NCBI RefSeq assembly: GCF_900101095.1
Contig: NZ_FNFM01000008.1
Coordinates: forward strand, 245,110-309,109
DNA: 64,000 bases
Source of the DNA: Actinopolyspora mzabensis
Lineage (GTDB): Bacteria > Actinomycetota > Actinomycetes > Mycobacteriales > Pseudonocardiaceae
Direction: 5' to 3'
Made by a program: the position numbers and the translations under genes. Of the stretch, positions 8,820 through 16,147 are shown in pieces. Below the pieces are notes generated by a model, which saw only the letters and a program-made list of their open reading frames with translations, was not told the origin of the DNA and searched no databases. The first letter of the stretch is position 1, and each line of letters begins with the position of its first letter.

Positions 8820-9923
8820 TCAGGGCCCGAACCAGCGCTCCTCCACCGAACGGGGCGAGCCCGCGGTGGAACCGGTGAGGAGTTGAGTGTCGAGCAGCAC
8901 CTCGCGCGGCTTCCCGGTCGATTCGCTCGCGTCCAGCAGCAACCTGCCCGCTGCCCTGCCCTTCTCCAGCACCGGCTGGCGCACGGTGGTCAGCTCTACC
9001 CGCTCGGCGTCGTCGATCCCGTCGAAGCCGGTGATGGTGATGTCCTGCGGCACCCGCCTGCCCTGCCTTCTGACCTCGGTCAGCGCACCCAGCGCGAGGA
9101 TGTCGGAGGTGCAGATGATCGCGGTGATCTCCGGGTCGAGCTCCATGAGTCGGGCTGCGGCCGAACCACCCGACTCCGTGGTGTGGTCGAAGCGCTCGAT
9201 GACCGGCACCTGCTCCCAGTCCACCCCGACCTCGGCGAACGCCTCGGACAACGCGGTGAGCCTGGCGCGCTGCACGTGGAAGTTGGCCCTGGACTGCCGC
9301 TCGGGGGAGGCCGGCCCGTCGTTGCGGGTCCGGGCCAACCGCATGCACACGACGCCGATCTTGCGGTGGCCGAGTTCGATGAGGTGCCTGGCCAGGTCCT
9401 TGATGGCGGCGCCGTCGTCGATTCCCACCCGGTCGATCTCGGGAAGGCTGGGTTGATCGCAGATCACGGTGGGGACGGGGCGTTCCATGACGGCGGCCAG
9501 ATGCGGGTCGTCGTCGGGCACGGAGTACACCACGAAACCGTCCACCCCCGCGCTGTGCACCGAGGCCACGTCCTCGTGTTCCGGGTTCGCGGGTATCAGC
9601 AGCAGCCCGTGATCGGCGTCCTCGCAGGCCAACGCGAGTCCTTCGAGGAAACCGACGGCGGCCGGGTCCCGGAACGCGTAGGAGAGGTTCTCGGTGAGCA
9701 GCAGTCCGACCGCTCCCGCCTTGCGGGTGCGCAGCGAGCGTGCCACCGGGTCCGGCCCGGGATAACCGAGTCGGCGGGCGGTGTCGAGTACGCGTTTGCG
9801 CAGTTCCGGGGAAAGTTGGTCGGGACGGTTGTAGGCGTTGGAGACCGTAGTCCGGGAAACGCCGAGTTCCGCGGCGAGCGACGCCAGTGTCGCGGGTCGC
9901 CTCGAATTCGTAGACCGCACCAT
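8820..9923 (-). CDS. LacI family transcriptional regulator
   Basis: 367 aa from the ATG at 9923; the open frame extends upstream to 10409 but that part has no family similarity. Residues about 10-60 are the LacI helix-turn-helix (TLASLAAELGVSRTTVSNAY), followed by a periplasmic-binding-protein-like sugar-sensing domain (GAVGLLLTENLSYAF..., GIDDGAAIKDLARHLIELGH, TGFDGIDDAERVELTTVRQP). It is divergent from the MsiK-type ATPase gene, so it may sense a sugar and control that gene and itself; a perfect palindrome sits 4 bp upstream of its start codon. Confidence 0.92.
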   Translation of the reverse strand: MVRSTNSRRPATLASLAAELGVSRTTVSNAYNRPDQLSPELRKRVLDTARRLGYPGPDPVARSLRTRKAGAVGLLLTENLSYAFRDPAAVGFLEGLALACEDADHGLLLIPANPEHEDVASVHSAGVDGFVVYSVPDDDPHLAAVMERPVPTVICDQPSLPEIDRVGIDDGAAIKDLARHLIELGHRKIGVVCMRLARTRNDGPASPERQSRANFHVQRARLTALSEAFAEVGVDWEQVPVIERFDHTTESGGSAAARLMELDPEITAIICTSDILALGALTEVRRQGRRVPQDITITGFDGIDDAERVELTTVRQPVLEKGRAAGRLLLDASESTGKPREVLLDTQLLTGSTAGSPRSVEERWFGP

Positions 9924-9927
9924 GCGG

Positions 9928-9942
9928 GAACCGTAACGGTTC
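9928..9942. promoter_or_regulatory. Palindrome GAACCGTAACGGTTC upstream of the LacI gene
   Basis: A perfect 7-1-7 inverted repeat lies 4 bp upstream of the LacI start codon on the minus strand. Its position and size suit an autoregulatory operator. Between it and 10198 the 341-bp intergenic region shows no coding or RNA signal. Confidence 0.5.
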
Positions 9943-10198
9943 AGTAAGTGTGGGTGAAGCTTAGATGACCCAGATCCCACAACCATTTTGCCGAAGTTCT
10001 GCGGAGACCCGTCGTGGGGGGTCGCTCGGCGGCACCTCTCACCCACTCCCGCCCCTGGTGACGGGGGTGCCGCGCCGTCTCCCGGCCCTTCGGACCCGGG
10101 AGAACGTGGGAGGCGAGCACGCTCCTGCCGGTTGGAACAACCACCCCCGGAACAACCGGTCGAGCGCGGGGAAAACGAATTCTTTCCGACATTCGGGG

Positions 10199-10247
10199 GT
10201 GACGGCACGATCCGCCGAAGGATAATTTGTCCAGACCAATCCTTCGG
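10199..10247 (+). promoter_or_regulatory. Candidate promoter and operator of the MsiK-type ATPase gene
   Basis: A GATAAT -10-like hexamer (10221-10226) follows GTGACG (10199-10204) with a 16-bp spacer. CCGAAGGAT (10215-10223) and ATCCTTCGG (10239-10247) form a perfect 9-bp inverted repeat straddling the -10 and presumed start. Between the arms, ATTTGTCCAGACCAAT (10225-10240) matches 12 of 16 positions of the DasR dre consensus ACTGGTCTAGACCACT as I remember it. RBS GAAAGG follows at 10249. Confidence 0.45.
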
Positions 10248-10264
10248 TGAAAGGTGTGTCACAC

Positions 10265-11365
10265 ATGGCCGAGGTCGCGTACGACGGCGCTTCACGTGTG
10301 TTCCCGGGCGCGAAACCGGTTCGCGCGGTGGACGAACTGGAACTGCGGATCGGTGACGGCGAGTTCCTGGTGCTCGTCGGCCCTTCCGGCTCGGGCAAAT
10401 CCACGGCACTCCGGATGATCGCCGGACTGGAGGACATCGACGAGGGTGCCATCCACATCGGCGGGAACGACGTCACGAACGTTCCCCCCAAGTCACGGGA
10501 CATCGCGATGGTCTTCCAGTCCTACGCGCTCTACCCGCACATGACGGTGGCCGAGAACATGGGCTTCGCGCTGCGGCTGCGCAAGACGAAGAAGGACGTC
10601 ATCCGGGAGAAGGTCACCCAAGCCGCCGACATGCTCGACCTGCGCGAGTACCTGGACCGCAAGCCCCGGGAGCTGTCCGGCGGACAACGCCAGCGAGTCG
10701 CCATGGGCCGGGCGATCGTGCGGGATCCGAGCGTGTTCCTGATGGACGAACCGCTTTCCAACCTGGACGCGAAGCTGCGCGTGGAGACGAGGGCCAACAT
10801 CGCCGCACTGCAGCGCCGACTCGGCACCACGACGGTCTACGTCACCCACGACCAGGTCGAGGCGATGACCATGGGGCACCGGGTCGCCGTGCTGGCCGAC
10901 GGAAAGCTCCAGCAGGTCGACACCCCGCGCGAACTCTACGAGCGGCCCGCCAACTCCTTCGTCGCCGGGTTCATCGGCTCCCCGGCGATGAACCTGCGTG
11001 CGGCGCGACTCACCGAAGGGGGTGCGAGCTTCGACGGGCAGACCGTGCCGCTGCCCCGCGAGACGGTCTCGGCGGCCGCCGCGCGCGGCCTCGGGGAGGT
11101 CACGGTGGGCCTGCGCCCGGAGTCGTTACAGCTCGGCGCACCCGGTGGGGAGGGTACGGAGCTGACCGTCGAACTGGTGGAGGAGCTGGGCGCCGACGCG
11201 CTGGTGCACGCCCGGCCGGAGAGCGCCGGTTCCGACACGCGGCTGGTGGTGCGCATCGACGGTCGCGAGCCGCCCGAGCTGGGCGAACGGGTCTCGGTGA
11301 CGGCCCGGGACCCGAACGAGCTGCACCTGTTCGACCCGAGCACGGGAGCCAGGTTGGCGGACTGA
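10265..11365 (+). CDS. msiK: MsiK/UgpC-type sugar ABC transporter ATP-binding protein
   Basis: 366 aa. Walker A GPSGSGKST, Q-loop MVFQSYALYPHMTV, signature LSGGQRQR and Walker B VFLMDEPLSNLDA are intact, and the C-terminal OB/TOBE region (VTVGLRPESLQL) is typical of carbohydrate-importer ATPases. In actinomycetes one such stand-alone subunit (MsiK) energises many sugar importers. Consistent with that, no permease or binding-protein gene is adjacent. The ATG at 10265 has GAAAGG about 10 nt upstream and is preferred to 10247. The gene symbol is an assignment by family and isolation, not proof of orthology. Confidence 0.9.
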   Translation: MAEVAYDGASRVFPGAKPVRAVDELELRIGDGEFLVLVGPSGSGKSTALRMIAGLEDIDEGAIHIGGNDVTNVPPKSRDIAMVFQSYALYPHMTVAENMGFALRLRKTKKDVIREKVTQAADMLDLREYLDRKPRELSGGQRQRVAMGRAIVRDPSVFLMDEPLSNLDAKLRVETRANIAALQRRLGTTTVYVTHDQVEAMTMGHRVAVLADGKLQQVDTPRELYERPANSFVAGFIGSPAMNLRAARLTEGGASFDGQTVPLPRETVSAAAARGLGEVTVGLRPESLQLGAPGGEGTELTVELVEELGADALVHARPESAGSDTRLVVRIDGREPPELGERVSVTARDPNELHLFDPSTGARLAD

Positions 11366-11489
11366 GAAGCCCGCGGCCGAACTCGCGTGCCCGCCCGGAC
11401 CGGGAAGCACCGGGCACGCGTGGCCGCGCTCATGTCATTCGAACGGGTACTGGGTGGAAGATCTCCCACGACGGCGCGTAGACTCCAAT

Positions 11490-11504
11490 TGACAATGATT
11501 TCCA
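11490..11504 (+). promoter_or_regulatory. Zur box upstream of the zinc transporter operon
   Basis: TGACAATGATTTCCA is an imperfect palindrome closely fitting the actinobacterial Zur consensus (TGAnAATnATTnTCA). It lies 46 bp upstream of the binding-protein start codon, so zinc-replete Zur would repress the operon. Confidence 0.75.
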
Positions 11505-11549
11505 TTAGCGGTCGAGTCGGTTGACACGATCCGGCAAGCAGGAGTCTTC

Positions 11550-12644
11550 GTGAACACACCGCGTAGTTGCCATCTCGGGAGTGCCCGGCGAAGCCATCGC
11601 GCGGGCGGCGTAACGGCGTTAGCCGGACTGACGGCCGCTACGCTGCTGCTCGGCGCCTGCGGCAGCGGCACCGGCGGCACCTCGGAAAGCGGCAAACCCA
11701 CCGTGGTGGCCTCCACGGACATGTGGGCGGGCGTGGCGAGGGCCGTCGCCGGTGACGAGGCCGAGGTCGAGTCGATCATCGACAGTGCAGCGGCCGACCC
11801 CCACTCGTACGAGAGCACCCCGCGCGACGCCGCCCGGCTCGACCGGGCCGACCTCGTCGTCTACAACGGCGGTGGCTACGACGCCTTCGTAAGCCAACTG
11901 CTCAGCGACGGCGACGGAACCACCGACGGCATCGAGGCGGTGAGCGTGGCCGACTCGAGTGACCACTCCGAATCCTCCGGCCACTCCGAATCCTCCGACC
12001 ACTCCGGGAGCGAGTCGAGCTCCCCCGGCGCCGAATCCGCGCACCAGCACGGCGAGTCCGACCGGGGTCACGGGCATGCCGACTCCGGGCACGGGCACCA
12101 GCACTCCGGCAACGAACACGTCTGGTACGACCCGGAGACCGCGCGGCACGTCGCCGACCGCATCGCCACTCGACTCGGCGAGCTCCGCCCGGAGCGGGCC
12201 GAGAGATTCGAGCGCAACGCCACCGAGTTCGGCGGCAGGCTCGACGAGATCGAGCGAAGCATCACCGAGCTGCGGAACGAGCACCACGACACCGAGGTGA
12301 TGACCACCGCCCCGGTGGCCGATCACCTGCTGGCGAACGCGGGACTGACCGACATCACACCCGACTCGTTCGTGCGCACGGTGGAATCGGGCAACGATCC
12401 GGCGGCGGCCACCGTGGCGGAGCTGCAGGAACTCGTCGGTTCGGGCAGGCCGGCCGTGCTGATCCACAACCCGCAGACCTCCTCCCCGCTGACGGAACGG
12501 ATCACCGAGCGCGCCCGCAACAGCGGCGTCCCCGTGGTGGCGATGCAGGAGACGCTGCCCGACGACCGGACGTACACGGAGTGGCTGTCCGGCCGGGTGA
12601 CCGCACTGGACACCGCGCTCGACGACAACACCGGGGGGCAGTAA
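11550..12644 (+). CDS. znuA: Zinc ABC transporter substrate-binding lipoprotein
   Basis: 364 aa. A lipoprotein signal (ALAGLTAATLLLGAC, lipobox LLGAC) precedes a cluster A-I metal-binding fold with VVASTDMWAGVARAVAGDE and ADPHSYESTPRDAARL, where the His ligates metal. Residues about 135-190 form a Ser/His-rich, low-complexity loop (repeated HSESS units, then HGHADSGHGHQHS), the zinc-loading loop of ZnuA-type proteins. Later ligand positions include HVWYDPETA and PVADHLLANAGL. It is followed directly by the ATPase gene and preceded by a Zur box, so zinc rather than manganese is the probable substrate. Confidence 0.9.
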   Translation: MNTPRSCHLGSARRSHRAGGVTALAGLTAATLLLGACGSGTGGTSESGKPTVVASTDMWAGVARAVAGDEAEVESIIDSAAADPHSYESTPRDAARLDRADLVVYNGGGYDAFVSQLLSDGDGTTDGIEAVSVADSSDHSESSGHSESSDHSGSESSSPGAESAHQHGESDRGHGHADSGHGHQHSGNEHVWYDPETARHVADRIATRLGELRPERAERFERNATEFGGRLDEIERSITELRNEHHDTEVMTTAPVADHLLANAGLTDITPDSFVRTVESGNDPAAATVAELQELVGSGRPAVLIHNPQTSSPLTERITERARNSGVPVVAMQETLPDDRTYTEWLSGRVTALDTALDDNTGGQ

Positions 12645-13532
12645 GTGCAGCGACCGCAGCCCTCGACGGAGCCTGTCGAGCACCCCGCCGACGAGGCAGG
12701 ACCCGCCGAAACCGCCCTCGGCGAGGAGCGGCCGCCCGCCGTACGACTGCGCGACGCGGCGCTGTCCTACGGCTCGCGCGAGCTGTGGCGGGGGCTGGAC
12801 CTCGACGTGGCCCCCGGCGAGTTCCTCGCCGTGCTCGGCCCGAACGGTGCGGGCAAGACCAGCCTGCTGCGCGTGCTGCTGGGACTGGCACCGCTGAGCG
12901 GGGGCTCGGTAAGCATCGCGGGCGAACCCGCGCACCGGGGCAACGACCGGATCGGCTACATCCCGCAACAGCGCTCGCTGCAGAACAGCCTCACCATGCG
13001 CGGCAACGACCTGGTCGGGCTCGGGCTGGACGGACACCGCTGGGGCATCGGGCTGCGGCACCGCGCCACGCGGGCGCGCCGGGTGCGCGAGGCGCTGCGC
13101 GCCGTGGAGGCCACCGACTACGCCAAGACCCCGCTGGGGCTGCTCTCCGGCGGGGAGCAGCAACGGCTGCGGATCGCGCAGGCCATCGTGTCCGAACCGG
13201 ACGTGCTGCTGTGCGACGAACCGCTGCTCTCGCTGGACCCCTCGCACCAGCGCCGGGTGAGTGAACTGATCGGCCGCCAGACCAGGACCACCGGCTCGGC
13301 GGCGCTGTTCGTGACCCACGAGATCAACCCGGTGCTGCCGCTGGTGGACCGGGTGCTGTACCTGGTCAACGGCGGATTCCGGATCGGCACCCCCGACGAG
13401 GTGATGAACTCGACGACGCTGTCCGAGCTGTACGGAACCGAGGTCGAGGTCGCGCGGGTCGGCGGGCGCCTCGTCGTGGCGGGAGCCGAGCACGAGCAGG
13501 ACCACCACGTGCACGAGGGGGGCGAGGCATGA
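12645..13532 (+). CDS. znuC: Zinc ABC transporter ATP-binding protein
   Basis: 295 aa, GTG start directly adjoining the stop of the binding-protein gene. Walker A GPNGAGKTS, signature LLSGGEQQRLRIAQA and Walker B VLLCDEPLLSLD are complete. The N-terminal 35 residues are an acidic Pro/Glu-rich extension and the C-terminus is His-rich (EHEQDHHVHEGGEA). It overlaps the permease gene by 4 bp, forming a translationally coupled znuACB operon. Confidence 0.92.
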   Translation: MQRPQPSTEPVEHPADEAGPAETALGEERPPAVRLRDAALSYGSRELWRGLDLDVAPGEFLAVLGPNGAGKTSLLRVLLGLAPLSGGSVSIAGEPAHRGNDRIGYIPQQRSLQNSLTMRGNDLVGLGLDGHRWGIGLRHRATRARRVREALRAVEATDYAKTPLGLLSGGEQQRLRIAQAIVSEPDVLLCDEPLLSLDPSHQRRVSELIGRQTRTTGSAALFVTHEINPVLPLVDRVLYLVNGGFRIGTPDEVMNSTTLSELYGTEVEVARVGGRLVVAGAEHEQDHHVHEGGEA

Positions 13533-14413
13533 ACCGGCTGCTGGACGCGCTGAGCAGGATATTCGACTTCGGACTCACCGGCGAGCTGCTCGGCTACCCC
13601 TTCGTGCAGCAGGCCCTGCTGGCCGCGGCGGTGCTGGGACTGGTCTCCGGCGTGCTGGCTCCGCTGGTGGTCACCCGGAAGATGTCCTTCGCGGTGCACG
13701 GCACCGCCGAGCTCGCGTTCACCGGAGCCGCCGCCGCGCTGCTGATCGGTGTCGGGGTGACGGTGGGTGCGCTGGCCGGGGCGGTGGTCGCGGCGCTGCT
13801 GCTCGGGCTGCTGGGGCAACGCGAGACCGAGCGCGACTCGGTGATCGGAGCGGTGCTCTCGTTCGGGCTGGGCCTGGGGGTGCTGCTGCTGTGGATGAAT
13901 CCCGAACGCGCCTCGAACAAGTTCACCCTGCTGGTGGGACAGATCGTCGGGGTGAGGCCGGAAGAAAACATGCTGCTCGGGATGGCCTCGCTGATAGTGC
14001 TGCTGGTGACCGCCCTGCTGTACCGCCCGCTGCTGTTCGCCAGCGTCGACTCGGAGGTGGCAGCGGCGCGGGGCGTGCCGACCGGAGTGCTGACACCGGT
14101 GTTCGCGCTGCTGGTGGGGATCGCCACCGCGCTCGGGGTGCACGTGGTGGGGGCGCTGCTGGTGATGGCACTGATGGTCACCCCCGGTGCGGCGGCCATG
14201 CGGGTGACGGCCAGCCCGGTGAAGGCGACGCTGCTGTCGGTGGTCTTCGCCGAGGTCGCGGCCGTCGGGGGGATCCTGCTGTCACTGGCTCCGGGCGTAC
14301 CGGTGAGTGTGTTCGTCACGGCCGTCTCGTTCGGCATCTACCTGGTGTGCCGGGTGGTCGGGGGCCTGCGTGTGAACCGGCTGACCAGGGGAAACGCCGC
14401 CGCCGCGGTGTGA
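13529..14413 (+). CDS. znuB: Zinc ABC transporter permease
   Basis: 294 aa with about eight hydrophobic helices and the ABC-3 family loop AVHGTAELAFTGAAAALL. ALMVTPGAAAMRVTASPVKA near residue 215 is the conserved family signature. ATG overlaps the ATPase stop. The last 42 bp of this gene are duplicated downstream of the universal stress protein gene (15617-15655), suggesting rearrangement at its 3' end. Confidence 0.92.
   Translation: MNRLLDALSRIFDFGLTGELLGYPFVQQALLAAAVLGLVSGVLAPLVVTRKMSFAVHGTAELAFTGAAAALLIGVGVTVGALAGAVVAALLLGLLGQRETERDSVIGAVLSFGLGLGVLLLWMNPERASNKFTLLVGQIVGVRPEENMLLGMASLIVLLVTALLYRPLLFASVDSEVAAARGVPTGVLTPVFALLVGIATALGVHVVGALLVMALMVTPGAAAMRVTASPVKATLLSVVFAEVAAVGGILLSLAPGVPVSVFVTAVSFGIYLVCRVVGGLRVNRLTRGNAAAAV
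14372..14413 (+). repeat. Direct repeat copy 1 (3' end of znuB)
   Basis: This 42-bp stretch encodes the last codons and stop of the permease. It recurs at 15617-15655 with one C-to-T change and one missing GCC triplet. The two copies bracket a 1203-bp segment that contains the universal stress protein gene. Confidence 0.85.
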
Positions 14414-14750
14414 AGGCATGGCACCGTGGAACCCGGTGAGGCTTTCTCGGGGGAAGCGCACACCAAAGAGGTGGCGGGGAGGAATCCCAGGAGATCGAGC
14501 CCGGAGAGAGGTTTCCGGTTTCCGCTGAGCGGTCGACTTGGAGATGCGTCCGCGGCGCGCGGGCTGGAGAGTGGGGAGGCGGCAGGTCGGTCTCGTGGGA
14601 CGGTGCCGCGGGGAGGGAACAACGGCTTCGCACACCCGCCGTCCGCCCACACGAACGGGGCCGCACCCTGCTCGAACACGTCAGTGGAGGGGAGGCCCTC
14701 GGCCGAGAATCCGACCCGACTCGGCCGAAGGCTCGTGTGTCGGGGGATCC
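14414..14750. other. Intergenic region without recognised gene
   Basis: 337 bp between znuB and the universal stress protein gene. It is purine-rich and open in several frames, but none has a ribosome binding site or recognisable product. It belongs to the segment bracketed by the 14372/15617 direct repeats. Confidence 0.6.
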
Positions 14751-15620
14751 ATGACTGAGCCGATCGTTGTAGGGGTAGATGGTTCCGGACGCAGTCTTCG
14801 GGCGCTGATCTGGGCTGCCCACGAAGCGGCGCTGCGGCACCGTCCACTCCGAATCGTCCACGTGTTGTACCGCTTTCCCCGGGACATACCGCTGTATCCA
14901 TCCGGGTTCTGGGACTCGGCTCAAGAGCGGGGGGCGGAACTCGTGGGGGAAGCCGTGGCAACGGTCCAGGAGATATATCCGGACATGGCGGTGGCATGGG
15001 ACCTGCCCTGGGGGCTACCGGCAGAGGTCCTTCGGAACGAGTCCGAGCGGGCACACGAGTTAGTGCTCGGTGCCAGAGGCGAGGGCGGGGTGGGCAACCT
15101 GTTGCTGGGGTCGGTGAGTCTGCAGGTCGTCGCGCACGCGGCCTGCCCGGTGATCGTGGTCAACCACATCGTCCCCGAGCAACGTCGGATCGTGGTGGGT
15201 GCCGATGGTTCGCCGGGCGCCGCGGCGGCTGCGGAGTACGCACTGGCGGAAGCGGCACTGCGTGGTTCCCGAGTGCGGGCACTGCACGCGTGGAGCGTGC
15301 CGCATTCCCGTCAACGCGCGATGCCCAGCGACTCCGGGGTGGAAGAGGCCGCTGAAGCACACCAAAACATCCTCGAGGAGCAACTGGCACCGCTGAGCCG
15401 GAAATACCCGGACGTTCAGCTCGAGGAGGAGGTGGTCCGGGACGAGCCGACCCGCGCCCTCGCCAGGGCTTCCGACTGGGCGGATCTCCTCGTGGTCGGG
15501 TCACGCGGCCTGGGTGGCTTCCACGGCCTGGCTCTCGGTTCGGTCAGTCACACTCTGCTGCACACCTCGGTGTGCCCCATCGCCGTGGTGCACCCGCGGC
15601 ACCAGACCCCGGAATCGTGA
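14751..15620 (+). CDS. Tandem-domain universal stress protein
   Basis: 289 aa from the ATG at 14751 (GGGGG just upstream). Two UspA domains occupy about residues 1-140 and 150-287. Each begins with a beta strand and an Asp (VVGVDGSGRS and VVGADGSPGA) and carries the ATP-binding G-x2-G-x9-G-[ST] loop (GARGEGGVGNLLLGS and GSRGLGGFHGLALGS). Such proteins bind ATP in the cytosol and are induced in dormancy, hypoxia or envelope stress. The stop codon lies inside the second copy of the duplicated znuB tail, so the gene probably arrived by an insertion or duplication event. Confidence 0.93.
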   Translation: MTEPIVVGVDGSGRSLRALIWAAHEAALRHRPLRIVHVLYRFPRDIPLYPSGFWDSAQERGAELVGEAVATVQEIYPDMAVAWDLPWGLPAEVLRNESERAHELVLGARGEGGVGNLLLGSVSLQVVAHAACPVIVVNHIVPEQRRIVVGADGSPGAAAAAEYALAEAALRGSRVRALHAWSVPHSRQRAMPSDSGVEEAAEAHQNILEEQLAPLSRKYPDVQLEEEVVRDEPTRALARASDWADLLVVGSRGLGGFHGLALGSVSHTLLHTSVCPIAVVHPRHQTPES

Positions 15621-15655
15621 ACCGGTTGACCAGGGGAAACGCCGCCGCGGTGTGA
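15617..15655 (+). repeat. Direct repeat copy 2 (duplicated znuB tail)
   Basis: 39 bp nearly identical to 14372-14413. It overlaps the universal stress protein stop codon (15618-15620) and is not translated in that gene's frame. It would read VNRLTRGNAAAV-stop in the original znuB frame. Confidence 0.85.
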
Positions 15656-15740
15656 GCGAGAACTCGGGACGGAACTCGGACGGTTGTTCGACATCGTGCG
15701 GTCGATCTCGCGTGCTCGGTCACCGCCCCGCCCGACGTAC

Positions 15741-15754
15741 ATTTCGCGCGAAAT
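15741..15754. repeat. Palindromic repeat B, copy 1
   Basis: ATTTCGCGCGAAAT, a perfect palindrome of the ATTTCNCGNGAAAT family, in the 492-bp non-coding gap 15656-16147. A degenerate tandem unit (D, about 15766-15800) follows. Confidence 0.75.
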
Positions 15755-15810
15755 CACCGCGCCATCAGCGCCGACGAGGGCCGAACTCCAGCCACCCTCG
15801 CAGCTAGCAC

Positions 15811-15925
15811 CGCTGCGGGTTCTCCCGTGCGGCTCTCGCGAGGAAGGCCCGACGTTGTGTAGTAACTACCCGATGTCGGGCCTCCCGGAGCGAGAGCCGT
15901 GCGAGAGGTTCCGCCACCCTCACCC
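15811..15925 (-). repeat. Hairpin repeat A, copy 1
   Basis: Reverse-oriented copy of a repeat also at 43629 and 48921. GGCTCTCGC (15831-15839) pairs with GCGAGAGCC (15890-15898), and AGGCCCGAC (15845-15853) with GTCGGGCCT (15875-15883). The flanks GGTTCTCCCGTGC and GCGAGAGGTTCCGCCA are shared by all copies. No open frame is conserved between copies. Confidence 0.75.
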
Positions 15926-16007
15926 TCACGAGCGCCCATCCCCCGAGAGGAACCCGATACTCGGCACCGCTCGTCGGGATGGTCACCATGCGGATCGCAG
16001 CGCATGG

Positions 16008-16118
16008 GTCCCCGGTGCGTGAGTCGGATGCATTGCAAGGCCGGGCCGCTCGCCGCGTAGGTCGCTACTCAAGAGCCGGCCCAACGCCGCAAGGCGCCGA
16101 CTCACGTGCCGGCTACCC
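16008..16118 (-). repeat. Structured repeat C, copy 1 (3' of the AlgJ-like gene)
   Basis: Near-identical to copies at 43858, 54042 and 56065. In the sense of the neighbouring gene the core (16105 to 16019) opens with GTGAGTCGG and closes with CCGACTCAC, a perfect 9-bp stem. An inner GGGCCGGCTC/GAGCGGCCC stem encloses the loop TTGAGTAGCGACCTACGCGG. The core begins 42 nt after the stop codon of the AlgJ-like gene. Confidence 0.85.
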
Positions 16119-16147
16119 GACCACCCACCCGAGTTCTGCTGTGACTT

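Noticed and set aside
9924..10409. N-terminal extension of the LacI frame
   Set aside because: It would run through the divergent promoter region and into the MsiK gene; similarity to LacI starts just after the ATG at 9923.
15754..16038. Minus-strand open frame starting MQCIRLTHRG, with sister frames at 43583-43888, 54121-54426 and 55625-56095
   Set aside because: The shared start is only the translation of repeat C; after about 14 residues the frames run through unrelated B, D and A repeats, have no ribosome binding site and vary in length. DNA structure, not protein, is conserved.
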